DNA of 64,000 nt from contig NZ_JACHHY010000022.1 of the NCBI RefSeq assembly GCF_014202905.1, forward strand, positions 23,631-87,630. The letters run 5' to 3'. The stretch is from Chitinivorax tropicus. GTDB taxonomy: Bacteria > Pseudomonadota > Gammaproteobacteria > Burkholderiales > SCOH01. Shown here one piece after another: positions 35,679 through 44,462 of this stretch (the first letter of the stretch is position 1; each line of letters opens with the position of its first letter). A program made the position numbers and the translations under genes. Under the pieces are notes generated by a model. It was not told where the DNA came from and searched no databases. It worked only from the letters and a program-made list of their open reading frames with translations.

Positions 35679-37718
35679 ATGCATCAAGCACCACCCCTGT
35701 TTCAAGTCCATCCAGACCGGCACCACGTCTGGCCAATCATCCGGTTGCAGTTGATGGCGCTGGTGCTGTTGTTGATCAGCAGCCCATTATTTGCCGCAAC
35801 ACATGATCTGGAAACGATCGATCAATCCCCTGCTGCATCACAGATCCACACCGATACCAAACGTATTCTGATTGCTGGCCGCCAATTCAATGATGCCATT
35901 TTCCGCGATGGGCTGGGCCGGGAGGCTGTATTCCGGGGCTGGAATGTCTCCGGCTCGACCAAACTGAATGAGAGCGGCTTCAAGCCATTCCGCTCAATAG
36001 CCGATGCCAATTCGGGCTTGGCCGATCTGCGAGCCAGAACAGGCGCCAATGTCATCCGCCTGCTGGTTGCCTGGGAAGCCATCCACCCTGCGCCCGATCA
36101 GATCAACACAGCCTATCTGGATGAGATCGCCCAGCAGATCGAGGCCGCTACGACCCGGGGGATGTACGTGTTGTTGGATTACCATCAAGACCTGTATTCC
36201 CGGCATCTGTTCAACCCCAACTCGTGGCACACCGGCAATGGCGCACCATTGTGGATCACTGCAGGCGGCAATTACCCTGCGGAATACTGCGGCATCATCT
36301 GCGTCAGCTGGGCACAGCACAACCTGACCGATGAAGCGGTGCGGCGGGCATTCCGTCATTTCTGGAACAATGCGCCGGTGAACACGCCCGTGGGCTGGCG
36401 GCGTGTGCAGGACAGCTTCATCTGGCAATTGACCGAAGCCATGCGCTATCTGCGTAACCGTCTACCCAGCACGGTTTACGACAAAGTGCTGGGGCTTGAT
36501 CCATTCAATGAGCCCGTGGATGGCGGCATGGAAGGCTTGTCCGCCAAGGAATGGGACAACCGTAAACTATGGCCCTTCTATGAGCGGGTTCGCCAGGCCA
36601 TGGATGTTGCGGGCTGGCAAGACAAGCCGGTGTTTGCCGAGCCTCTGGTGTTCTGGAATACCTCAGTGGGGATCGTGGCCCCAGCAACCGGTGGGCGACA
36701 CCTGCAAACACCACCAGGCGGTCGCTTTGTGTTCAACACCCATTTCTACGATGCGGGGCGGCAAGGCACAGACCTACGAGCGGTCAACAACGGAGCCTAC
36801 CTGACCCACTTTGAGGAGATCCGCGAGGAGTCCCGTTTCTGGCAGTCCCCGCCCTTTGTCAGTGAATTTGGCATGGGCAACGGCAAACGTGGCCATCAAG
36901 ACACCAATCGGATCATCAAGGCCATGTACCAGGGGCTGGAGACAACCACCTATGGACACAACAAAGACCGGTTCATCGATGTCTATGCGCCAGTCTTGTC
37001 CGGCACACAATGGCAATGGGATCGGTACTACAACCAACACAAAGAAATCATGAACGGCAACCCGGCCAAGCTGCTGACCACCGCTGACGCATGGAATGAC
37101 GAAGACTACTCCGTAGTACGGTATCAAAATGGCCAACTTGCCTACAACATCGACGCAGCAAATATCGAGCGCATCTACCCACGCCGCACCCAGGGCGATA
37201 TGGTGCAATTCCACTTCAATGCCATTCCGCGCGATGCGGCGGGCAAGCCCCTGCAATGGAGCATGCTGAAGCTGGATGGGAAGGCCTGGCTGGCAGACCG
37301 TGAATTTGCGTTGCTGGTCTGGCAGGGTCGCCGTAGCGATGCCCCGACGGAAGTGTTTCTCCCCCCGCGTTTCGACCCAGCTCGCACCATTGCTGTGACC
37401 GATATGGAGATCCGCAACGGTCTGACCGTCGCGACCCGCCCGACACAAGCCCGTAACGAGATCCTGCTGACCGCTGATGTCGGCATCCAGGCAGGGAGTG
37501 GCGGGCATCGCGTATTGGTGTGGGACGACGCCGACAACCACGAGACGACCGATAGTTGGCATTTCCTGCTGTTGGTGCCACAACTGGCGGGCGAGGCGAT
37601 TCCGCCAGCGGTATTGGCCGAATGGCAACGTGAGTTGAATCGTTTGTTGGTCAACGGAAAACAGAGCGTTGTCTATTTGACCGGCAGCATGACCGATGGC
37701 GGCTACCCATCGAGATGA
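35679..37718 (+). CDS. Secreted GH5 glycosidase, endoglycoceramidase-like
   Basis: GAGGAG eight bases before the ATG at 35679 fixes the start. The 679-residue product has a hydrophobic export signal (about 21-40, cleavage near LFAA). The (beta/alpha)8 domain (about 60-430) has FRGWNVSGSTKL, IRLLVAWEAIHP, LLDYHQDLYS, the acid/base Glu278 in LDPFNEP and the nucleophile Glu396 in FVSEFGMG. This arrangement is that of GH5 endoglycosylceramidase-type enzymes and not of plain cellulases. A C-terminal beta-sandwich domain (about 500-660) follows. Expected to cleave a glycan-lipid or related glycoside outside the cell; specificity unproven. A hairpin follows the stop. Confidence 0.8.
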   Translation: MHQAPPLFQVHPDRHHVWPIIRLQLMALVLLLISSPLFAATHDLETIDQSPAASQIHTDTKRILIAGRQFNDAIFRDGLGREAVFRGWNVSGSTKLNESGFKPFRSIADANSGLADLRARTGANVIRLLVAWEAIHPAPDQINTAYLDEIAQQIEAATTRGMYVLLDYHQDLYSRHLFNPNSWHTGNGAPLWITAGGNYPAEYCGIICVSWAQHNLTDEAVRRAFRHFWNNAPVNTPVGWRRVQDSFIWQLTEAMRYLRNRLPSTVYDKVLGLDPFNEPVDGGMEGLSAKEWDNRKLWPFYERVRQAMDVAGWQDKPVFAEPLVFWNTSVGIVAPATGGRHLQTPPGGRFVFNTHFYDAGRQGTDLRAVNNGAYLTHFEEIREESRFWQSPPFVSEFGMGNGKRGHQDTNRIIKAMYQGLETTTYGHNKDRFIDVYAPVLSGTQWQWDRYYNQHKEIMNGNPAKLLTTADAWNDEDYSVVRYQNGQLAYNIDAANIERIYPRRTQGDMVQFHFNAIPRDAAGKPLQWSMLKLDGKAWLADREFALLVWQGRRSDAPTEVFLPPRFDPARTIAVTDMEIRNGLTVATRPTQARNEILLTADVGIQAGSGGHRVLVWDDADNHETTDSWHFLLLVPQLAGEAIPPAVLAEWQRELNRLLVNGKQSVVYLTGSMTDGGYPSR

Positions 37719-37725
37719 CGCAGCG

Positions 37726-37750
37726 CCGGCGTGGATGATGCCCACGCCGG
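37726..37750 (+). terminator. Hairpin directly after the GH5 gene, no U-tract
   Basis: CCGGCGTGG (37726-37734) pairs with CCACGCCGG (37742-37750), loop of seven, eight bases after the stop codon. No T run follows; likely a 3'-end stem or a factor-assisted terminator. Confidence 0.55.
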
Positions 37751-37890
37751 ATTGGTTGGCATGGGCTCATCGCGTGCGATCGGGCTGGCCGATGCGGGTG
37801 ATGAAACCGTGTTCAACCAGCCCGTCATTGCTCCCGAGTGGGCAGCGCCGGCAAGGATTATCCACTCAGGAACACGCAGTGTTCACGTTG

Positions 37891-37912
37891 AATCAGCCCA
37901 ATCGGGCTGATT
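37891..37912. repeat. Inverted repeat upstream of hscC
   Basis: AATCAGCCC (37891-37899) and GGGCTGATT (37904-37912) form a perfect nine-base inverted repeat with a four-base spacer, about 78 bases before the hscC start. It does not match the CIRCE element. It could be a regulator-binding site or an RNA hairpin. Confidence 0.5.
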
Positions 37913-37989
37913 GGTATAAACGAATGGATGCCATCTTGCGCGTAGCAACGTAAAATGAATCGTTTCATTGCCTGATTTTGCTTTGACCC

Positions 37990-39699
37990 ATGATTATCGG
38001 TATCGACCTTGGCACCACCAACAGCCTATGCGCCGTCTGGCGCGATGGGCAGGCGGTCATGATTCCCAACGCATTGGGCCACAACCTGACCCCGTCGGTA
38101 GTGGGCCTGGATGACAATGGCGATGTGCTGGTTGGCCTGCCAGCACGTGACCGGCTGATTACCCACCCGCATCTGACCACTGCGCTGTTCAAGCGCTATA
38201 TGGGTTCAGATCGCGTTGTCCAGCTGGGTCGCCAGCGGTTCCGGCCCGAAGAGCTGTCGGCGCTGGTGCTCAAATCCATCAAGGAAGACGCAGAGCGCTT
38301 TCTGGGCGAAACGGTGACAGAAGCCATCATCACCGTGCCAGCCTATTTTTCGGATGCGCAACGAAAAGCCACCAAAATCGCCGGACAGCTGGCCGGGTTG
38401 AAAGTTGAGCGCCTGCTCAACGAGCCGACTGCGGCAGCTTTGGCCTATGGCTTGAACCAGAGCGAGCTGGAAAGCCGCTTTCTGGTATTTGACCTGGGTG
38501 GCGGCACCTTCGATGTATCCATTCTGGAGCTGTTCGAAGGCGTGATGGAAGTGCGCGCCAGCGCGGGCGACAACCTGCTGGGTGGTGAAGATTTTGTCGA
38601 AGCCCTGATCGATCAGTTCATCGAAAAGGTCGGCAAACCTGCTGGGCTGACCGATAAAAAGGCTGATGCTTACCTTTATCAATCACTACGCAAGGAAGGC
38701 GAACGGGTCAAGCGTGCGCTGAGCAGCAGCGACCGCGTGGAATTCACGATCGAATACCAGAACCAGCCGCTGACCTGGGTCGTCACCGAAGCCGAATTCA
38801 CCAAAATCGCGGAGCCCTTGCTGAAACGTCTGCGCGAGCCGATCGAGCGTGCATTGCGTGACGCACGTATCCGGGCGCATGAATTGAATCAGATCGTCTT
38901 GGCCGGTGGGGCAACCCGCAAGCCCATCATCAAAAAACTGGTGGCCAAGATGTTTGGCCGCCTGCCCGCCATGCACCTGAACCCAGACGAAGTCATCGCC
39001 CAGGGGGCCGCCGTGCAGGCTGGCTTGAAGATGCGCGATGCGGCACTCGACGAAATCGTGATGACCGACGTCTGCCCATACACACTTGGCGTGGAAATCA
39101 GCGAACAGATCGCGCCGGGCCGTTATCAGGCGGGGTTTTTCCTCCCTATCATCGAGCGCAACTCGGTGGTGCCTGTATCGCGGGAGCAAACGGTATCCAC
39201 AGTGTTCGACAATCAGGCTGCCGTGATGGTCAGAATCTATCAGGGCGAGAGCCGGCTGATCCGGGACAATATCTTCCTGGGCGAGCTACACGTGCCTGTG
39301 CCCCCCAAGCCAGCAGGCGATGTCAGCGTATCCATCCGCTTCACCTACGATGTCAACGGGCTGCTGGAAGCCGAAACAACCGTGGACGAAACCGGCGAGA
39401 AGCGGCAGCTGTTGATCGAAGAAAACCCCGGCGTGCTGAAGCCAGAGGAAGTCAAACAGCGCCTGGCTGAGCTGGCGAAGCTGAAAATCCACCCGCGCGA
39501 ACAACTGGTCAACACGGCGATCCTGGCGCGAGCAGATCGCCTGTATCAACAGACCCGTGGCGAAGAGCGCCTGTTCATCGGCCATGAAACCGCACGCTTC
39601 CAAGCAGCGCTGGAGTCACAAGATCAGGATCTGATCCAGGCGGCGCGTGAAGAGCTGAAAACCGCGCTGGATCAAGTGGAAGGCGAAACCTGGCTGTAA
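37990..39699 (+). CDS. hscC: Hsp70-family chaperone, HscC type
   Basis: The 569-residue product starts MIIGIDLGTTNSLCAVW (phosphate 1 motif). PAYFSDAQRKATKIAG, NEPTAAALAYGL and VFDLGGGTFDVSILEL complete the ATPase domain. A shortened substrate-binding domain follows (about 370-500) and a truncated lid ends the chain, giving a length near 570 as in HscC and not 640 as in DnaK. HscC-type chaperones are specialised; E. coli HscC interacts with the sigma-70 subunit and needs the J protein DjlB or DjlC, none of which is nearby. Monocistronic, with a hairpin between it and the convergent gene. Confidence 0.88.
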   Translation: MIIGIDLGTTNSLCAVWRDGQAVMIPNALGHNLTPSVVGLDDNGDVLVGLPARDRLITHPHLTTALFKRYMGSDRVVQLGRQRFRPEELSALVLKSIKEDAERFLGETVTEAIITVPAYFSDAQRKATKIAGQLAGLKVERLLNEPTAAALAYGLNQSELESRFLVFDLGGGTFDVSILELFEGVMEVRASAGDNLLGGEDFVEALIDQFIEKVGKPAGLTDKKADAYLYQSLRKEGERVKRALSSSDRVEFTIEYQNQPLTWVVTEAEFTKIAEPLLKRLREPIERALRDARIRAHELNQIVLAGGATRKPIIKKLVAKMFGRLPAMHLNPDEVIAQGAAVQAGLKMRDAALDEIVMTDVCPYTLGVEISEQIAPGRYQAGFFLPIIERNSVVPVSREQTVSTVFDNQAAVMVRIYQGESRLIRDNIFLGELHVPVPPKPAGDVSVSIRFTYDVNGLLEAETTVDETGEKRQLLIEENPGVLKPEEVKQRLAELAKLKIHPREQLVNTAILARADRLYQQTRGEERLFIGHETARFQAALESQDQDLIQAAREELKTALDQVEGETWL

Positions 39700-39733
39700 T
39701 CAGGGAACGCCAGCCCGCCCTCGCACCCCAGGT

Positions 39734-39765
39734 CGGACAAGCTACGTTACAGCGTGGCTTGTCCG
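39734..39765. terminator. Hairpin between convergent hscC and the muramidase gene
   Basis: A thirteen-base-pair stem with one G-U pair (39734-39746 with 39753-39765, six-base loop) sits between the two stop codons. It can fold in both transcripts. U-tracts are absent, so it is a likely bidirectional transcript end but not a canonical terminator. Confidence 0.6.
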
Positions 39766-39779
39766 TTGGTATGGGGTGG

Positions 39780-42700
39780 CTATTTCAGCTTGTTGTAGGC
39801 GTGATCCAACTTCTGGTCGTAACGGTTTTTCGCATAGGCGGGGCCATTGTACAAACGGGCAAAAGTCGCCCAGTCGCGTTCTTTCAATGCCTCCACCATC
39901 TTGCCTTTGCGTTCGGTTTGAATGAACTGACACCACAGATCGAGCTGAGTTTTTTCGTCTGCAGACATCTGGCTGACAAAGGCGGCCACATCTGCCGCCC
40001 CACACGCCTTGAAATTCATCCCCAGTATCTGGAACATGCCCCACGAGGTGGCCAATGCGGGGATCTCTGCCGCTGTCAGTGTTCCGTAAGGCGTGATTGG
40101 AATGGGGCGGCCAGCCAATTGGGCAGCTAGGAAACTGCAGGCTTTTAGATAACGATCCCATTCTTTATCACCCACTTGGTTGAAGCGCACGTCCCAGCTG
40201 GGGTTCAAATAGGTATAGGGCTGACCTGTTTGCTGGTTGGCCAGCGTTTCGGGGTCAAGCCCTAGTTCACGTAACACTTTCCAGAGAATATGCCCCTCCA
40301 GCCGGACAATGGGTTTGCCATTTGTTGGGTAAAACCCCCGCCCGGATGATTCCACCGCCACCACTGCTTGGATAGTTGCGCGTTCTATACCCAGCGCGTT
40401 GGCAGCTGTCTGCAAATCAGCAGGAACCAAACGTGCTGGAATACCCGCACCTGCAGGTGCAGCACCAGCACCAGCACCAGCACCAGCACCAGCACCAGCA
40501 CCAGCACCAGCACCAGCACCAGCACCAGCAGACATCAGCATATCCCAAGTCGGCACACCCACAACACCAGTAGCCGGCAGGCTGTTTTGGGACTGAAAGG
40601 TAACCACCGCTTGCTCCGTCCGGGGCCCGAACAAGCCGTCCTCAACCAGGCTGGCCCCGGCATTGATCAACAGCCGCTGTAGACGCAGTACGGCTGATCG
40701 GTCGCCGCTGCCTCGTTGTAAACGGGGCTTGTCAGCGGGATCGGGTTCCAGCAAGGGGCGGATGGTTTGGTCATCATCAGGGGCAACCGCTTGCGGGTCT
40801 TGCTGGCCCGTGTCGGGCCAGCGGGTAGCCAACAAGCGGTGTTTTGTCTTCAGGAACTGACTGACCTTCACCTGATCACTCTGGTTGCCGCCCAACACGA
40901 TATAGCGCTCGGTCGTCTCGGCAAGCAGGAAGCCGACATGGGCACCAGGCCCTTTTCCAGGGTCGGCCTTGCCCACTTGCAACAGGACAACGATGGCGCC
41001 ATAGATGGGCTGACAGGGCTCACCCCAATCGCGCCAGCTGGATGCAACCCGCAAGCCACTTGGCACATATCCGGCCTGCTTCATCACCCAGTTTGCAAAG
41101 CTGGAACACCATGGCACCTCATCACCAGGGGTATCGTTGCTGCTATCGGCACGACGGTATTTGTCGATGGCAGGATTGGATGGCAGACCGGCAAATTCCT
41201 GCACTCCCAGCTCCTGAATCGCGTAGCGCATCCACACGGGCTGCATCAGGCTGGCGGGCAGCTCATCGATCACTTGGGTCAAGGCCAGCCAAGTGATGGG
41301 GCCAACCGTGCCATCCACCGAGATATCTTGCTGGCTCTGGAATTTCGTGACGGCGGCACCCAACGCTTCATCAAACAGCTCGCTATTGGCGGGCTCGCCG
41401 GGCAGTTGATGATTGATCAGCGCTCGCCTCAGCAAGATGACGTCAGGGTGGCGCACATTGAGCTCCAGTGGCGTATTGGGCGCGGCGGAGGGGTTAGGCA
41501 GCAGGTTATTGGTGCCACTCTGTGCTGTGGGCACGTTCCAGAGCAGCTGCTTGATCCAGTTTTCATCCAGCTCCCACAGCGGCGTGGCGTCGCCCTTGTC
41601 CTTGCGGAAGGCATAAATGGCATCGCGGGTCTTGCCATCCAGCTCACCAGTGGTCGGGACACCTAATTTCTGTTGGATCTGCATGATCTGGTTTGGCGAG
41701 AGGCGGCGCTCTGCATCATTCACCGTATTGGCAAACCAGCCATCGCGCGACGGGGAAGGCGTGCCGGTGGCAGATGCCGTCGTGGCGGTCTGCTCTGCGG
41801 CTGGGGCTTGGCTGGCCAGGGCAGCTCTGAGCGGGGCGGCCCGTTTCAGTAGATCGAACCAGAACGGGGCGCCCAGCGACAAGGCAATGGTTGTGAGAAA
41901 CCAGCCAAATACCAATTTTAGCCAACCCCAATACAGGGCCAGTGGGTCGTTCTGGCCCTTGATCCCATGATAATACTGCTGGAATTGCCAGGTATCTTCA
42001 CCCCTGCCGATGGGAATACCGAATTCGCCTCGGCTGGCGGCAATTTGCAAACGGGTACACTCCTCTTTGAAAGGAGAACGCAGACCACCACATATGCCTT
42101 TTCCTATCGGGGCGAGGCGCTTCACATCAAAAGCAATCAGTTGGTTGGCTTGATTGATCTGCGTGGTGATCTTGTCGATCCGCGCCTTCAGATCCTTGTC
42201 ATTTTTGCGGGTTGGGTCCGGGAAGGTCTGGCCGATGGCAATGATCAGTTCCGAGAGGTCATGACGGATCTGGAACAGGTCTTGGGGCGGGGTGCCAGCA
42301 CAACCCGGTGCTTGGTTGGATGGCTTCAATACTTCCTCGTCCAGGTTCAAATAGCTTTTGGCAATGGATTGCCGGTTTTGATAAAGGCGGTCAATCCAGT
42401 GGTAAGGGCTGTTCTGGCAGCGCAGCGCTGGGTTGGGGCAAGTTTCGCCAGGTGAATTGGGAAGGCAGAATTGGCGGAATTCAGCGTTGTCGATCATCAA
42501 ATCCCGCAGAGCCTGGGTGGCGCCGATCAAGGCGTTATCGATGTCCAGCGCGTTATTGGCACTAGCGGCACTGGCAACACTGGCGGCGCTGCTTGTCGGT
42601 GCAAGGCTGACCTTGGCCGACTTCACGGCAGCTTCCGGTGTGTCGGCCTTGGCTGCCTGGGTTGCACTGCTGGCCAATGCCTCTCGGGTGGCCGAATCAA

Positions 42701-43292
42701 TCGACAACATATGAGCAAGATACAGCGTATCGATATTGGCGCTACATGCCAGTACAAAAGCGATGAGTAGTGTCCGGCTGTGGAGCTTACGTTTATACCA
42801 GCCGATATTGCGTTCACCTACATGACCAAACCAGGTGCCAACCGCTGCTTCGAAGCTCTCCCATGACGCTTCGTTGCCCCGCAGCAGCGGGGCCAGGCTG
42901 CCAACGATCTTATCCTTGTTGGGAATCTTGGTATTGTTGGCCATCTGCGCCATGAACTCGCCTGGCGAGCTTGGCTTTGCACCCTGGTATTGCACCAGGA
43001 CATCCAGAAAAGCCTTTGCAAAAATGTCGTTGGGTATGGCGGATGGCTTGCGATCATTTTCATACAAAGATGCAATCAGGCCATGTTGATAGAAATCCTG
43101 CGTAATGCCCTGGGTAGATGTGTCTTTGCTGCCGGTTGAGCCAAATGCGGAGTGAATGGCCGACTCCATATTCGAGCCGCGTAACCCAAAGGCATGATTC
43201 AGAACGGTTTCGTTGATCTGTGTTAGGAGGATGCTGAACAACAGGTAGATCAGCATCAGGCCCAATACGACATCCAGTGCAATGGAGTTCAT
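39780..43292 (-). CDS. Membrane-anchored multidomain peptidoglycan hydrolase (PG-binding, TIGR02594 peptidase, DUF3380 muramidase)
   Basis: AAGGAG nine bases upstream fixes the ATG of this 1170-residue protein. Residues 1-490 form a membrane module with helices at about 5-25, 172-195 and 458-478. GWYKRKLHSRTLL, ANIDTL and LGAPFWFDLLKRA match a widespread uncharacterised family. Then come two peptidoglycan-binding-like repeats (about 528-565 and 612-672). A TIGR02594/CHAP-like cysteine peptidase follows (about 683-825, Cys729 in PWCSSFANW, His785 in GAHVGF), then a third PG-binding repeat (about 862-917) and a Gly-Ala linker (about 922-945). A DUF3380 N-acetylmuramidase (about 955-1170, Glu979 in AVESSGRGF) ends the chain. 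It should cut both peptide and glycan parts of the wall. Last of a three-gene cluster. Confidence 0.75.
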   Translation of the reverse strand: MNSIALDVVLGLMLIYLLFSILLTQINETVLNHAFGLRGSNMESAIHSAFGSTGSKDTSTQGITQDFYQHGLIASLYENDRKPSAIPNDIFAKAFLDVLVQYQGAKPSSPGEFMAQMANNTKIPNKDKIVGSLAPLLRGNEASWESFEAAVGTWFGHVGERNIGWYKRKLHSRTLLIAFVLACSANIDTLYLAHMLSIDSATREALASSATQAAKADTPEAAVKSAKVSLAPTSSAASVASAASANNALDIDNALIGATQALRDLMIDNAEFRQFCLPNSPGETCPNPALRCQNSPYHWIDRLYQNRQSIAKSYLNLDEEVLKPSNQAPGCAGTPPQDLFQIRHDLSELIIAIGQTFPDPTRKNDKDLKARIDKITTQINQANQLIAFDVKRLAPIGKGICGGLRSPFKEECTRLQIAASRGEFGIPIGRGEDTWQFQQYYHGIKGQNDPLALYWGWLKLVFGWFLTTIALSLGAPFWFDLLKRAAPLRAALASQAPAAEQTATTASATGTPSPSRDGWFANTVNDAERRLSPNQIMQIQQKLGVPTTGELDGKTRDAIYAFRKDKGDATPLWELDENWIKQLLWNVPTAQSGTNNLLPNPSAAPNTPLELNVRHPDVILLRRALINHQLPGEPANSELFDEALGAAVTKFQSQQDISVDGTVGPITWLALTQVIDELPASLMQPVWMRYAIQELGVQEFAGLPSNPAIDKYRRADSSNDTPGDEVPWCSSFANWVMKQAGYVPSGLRVASSWRDWGEPCQPIYGAIVVLLQVGKADPGKGPGAHVGFLLAETTERYIVLGGNQSDQVKVSQFLKTKHRLLATRWPDTGQQDPQAVAPDDDQTIRPLLEPDPADKPRLQRGSGDRSAVLRLQRLLINAGASLVEDGLFGPRTEQAVVTFQSQNSLPATGVVGVPTWDMLMSAGAGAGAGAGAGAGAGAGAGAGAAPAGAGIPARLVPADLQTAANALGIERATIQAVVAVESSGRGFYPTNGKPIVRLEGHILWKVLRELGLDPETLANQQTGQPYTYLNPSWDVRFNQVGDKEWDRYLKACSFLAAQLAGRPIPITPYGTLTAAEIPALATSWGMFQILGMNFKACGAADVAAFVSQMSADEKTQLDLWCQFIQTERKGKMVEALKERDWATFARLYNGPAYAKNRYDQKLDHAYNKLK
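40461..40530 (+). repeat. Hexanucleotide tandem repeat (AGCACC), about 11.7 copies
   Basis: Seventy bases of perfect AGCACC repeats lie inside the muramidase gene. On the coding minus strand each unit is GGTGCT, encoding Gly-Ala, so the tract is the linker between the third PG-binding repeat and the muramidase domain. Unit length is a multiple of three, so copy-number changes would only alter linker length. Confidence 0.95.
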
Positions 43293-43301
43293 GGCGGCTC
43301 C

Positions 43302-44462
43302 TTAAAGATCAATATCGTTGTAGAAGCTCAACCCGCCGATACGCGCACAGGGCTGGCACGCACCTACCCAAGCCGGTGGCGGTACGATCCAGTCCGGGTG
43401 ATAGCGGGTTGCGCCTTTTGTCGGGTCGGGTTGAATGCCATTTGCCAACGCTTGTTCGGCAATGGTCTGCGCCATCTTCAAGGTACTTTGCTCGGCGACG
43501 CTCAATTGCTCCGATCTCAGCAGCATGCGTTTGATCGTGCTGCTCGTGGCATCCCAGCAGCGGAATTGATAGGGTTTGTGGCAGACCTCGACCATATTGC
43601 AGCCCATCCACTTGCCGAATTTGCGCCGTGCCAACGCCACGGCGGCAACCGCTTGCATGGCCTCATTGCCCAGCTCCCCTGCTTCACCCCAGATGGTGCG
43701 GGCCAGCGCCTCTTGCTCATCGGAGGGAAGTGGGATGGGTGGCGAAGCTGTACCGGCCAGGGTGGGGCTGGCAGATGGCCCAGTCGATGCGCGCGGCTTG
43801 GTGATGTATTGAATTTGGAATCGATCAGCAATGGCTGATGTCTTACAGAAATAGGCCTCGCCCGCTGCCTGGGTAACACCGCAATGGATGCCGACCAGCT
43901 CATCACGCGCATTCCATACCGCAGCGCCACTGTCCCCATCCAACAAGGTGGATTCAGGCCGGTATCGGACAGCCATCCTGACGACCTGGCTAACCGCCCG
44001 CTGGTTGCCGTCATCTCGCTCCACCAGAATGGGGAAATTGTCCTCGTGCGCGATGACGATGCCTCGTACCACACCATGACTGGTCTGTACAAAGACCGTT
44101 TCGTCGGAGAGCACTGGAGCGCCCGCCTGACCGGCAGACAACAGCGTGGGGTAAAGCGGCATCAACGTCTTTGCCAGCGTGGCGTCAATATCGATCAGGG
44201 CAGCGTCCAGTTGTGCGGCATCGATACCTGGTTTGGGCTCCAGATTGGCTGCCACCCCAAAGGGAATCGACCACCGCCTATCAATGAGCAATTGACTGGA
44301 ACGGAAATGCACAACCACATGGCCGCAGGTCAATAGATAGTAATTGCCCGTTGCATCCTGACATAACGTGGCAATGGTACCTTTGGTCTGTCCGTCCGAT
44401 AGATTGAGCTGAAGCCTGACCAATAGGGATTGTGAGGGGTTGGGCATCTCGGGCATCCTCAC
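43302..44462 (-). CDS. Trypsin-like serine protease fused to a SleB-type cell-wall hydrolase
   Basis: The 386-residue protein starts at a GTG that shares GTGA with the stop of the upstream gene. Residues about 10-215 are a chymotrypsin-fold protease with His48 in LTCGHVV, Asp86 in LDAALIDI and Ser178 in LDGDSGAAVW; the whole triad is present. After a Pro/Ser linker (about 222-246), residues 248-386 form a SleB/CwlJ (hydrolase 2) domain with the catalytic-type Glu260 in ARTIWGEAGE, then HKPYQFRCWD and GGLSFYNDID. No signal peptide or membrane helix is seen. The coupling to the muramidase gene nine bases downstream implies a shared task in wall degradation, possibly with proteolytic activation. 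Confidence 0.75.
   Translation of the reverse strand: MRMPEMPNPSQSLLVRLQLNLSDGQTKGTIATLCQDATGNYYLLTCGHVVVHFRSSQLLIDRRWSIPFGVAANLEPKPGIDAAQLDAALIDIDATLAKTLMPLYPTLLSAGQAGAPVLSDETVFVQTSHGVVRGIVIAHEDNFPILVERDDGNQRAVSQVVRMAVRYRPESTLLDGDSGAAVWNARDELVGIHCGVTQAAGEAYFCKTSAIADRFQIQYITKPRASTGPSASPTLAGTASPPIPLPSDEQEALARTIWGEAGELGNEAMQAVAAVALARRKFGKWMGCNMVEVCHKPYQFRCWDATSSTIKRMLLRSEQLSVAEQSTLKMAQTIAEQALANGIQPDPTKGATRYHPDWIVPPPAWVGACQPCARIGGLSFYNDIDL

Noticed and set aside
36774..37745. 323-codon open frame opposite the GH5 gene
   Set aside because: Antisense to a gene with intact catalytic motifs; composition typical of a mirror frame.
40461..40530. Tandem repeat considered as CRISPR or minisatellite
   Set aside because: The units are six bases without spacers and encode a Gly-Ala linker in a gene.
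40767..41666. 299-codon open frame opposite the muramidase gene
   Set aside because: Antisense to clear PG-binding and TIGR02594 domains; no ribosome binding site or family.
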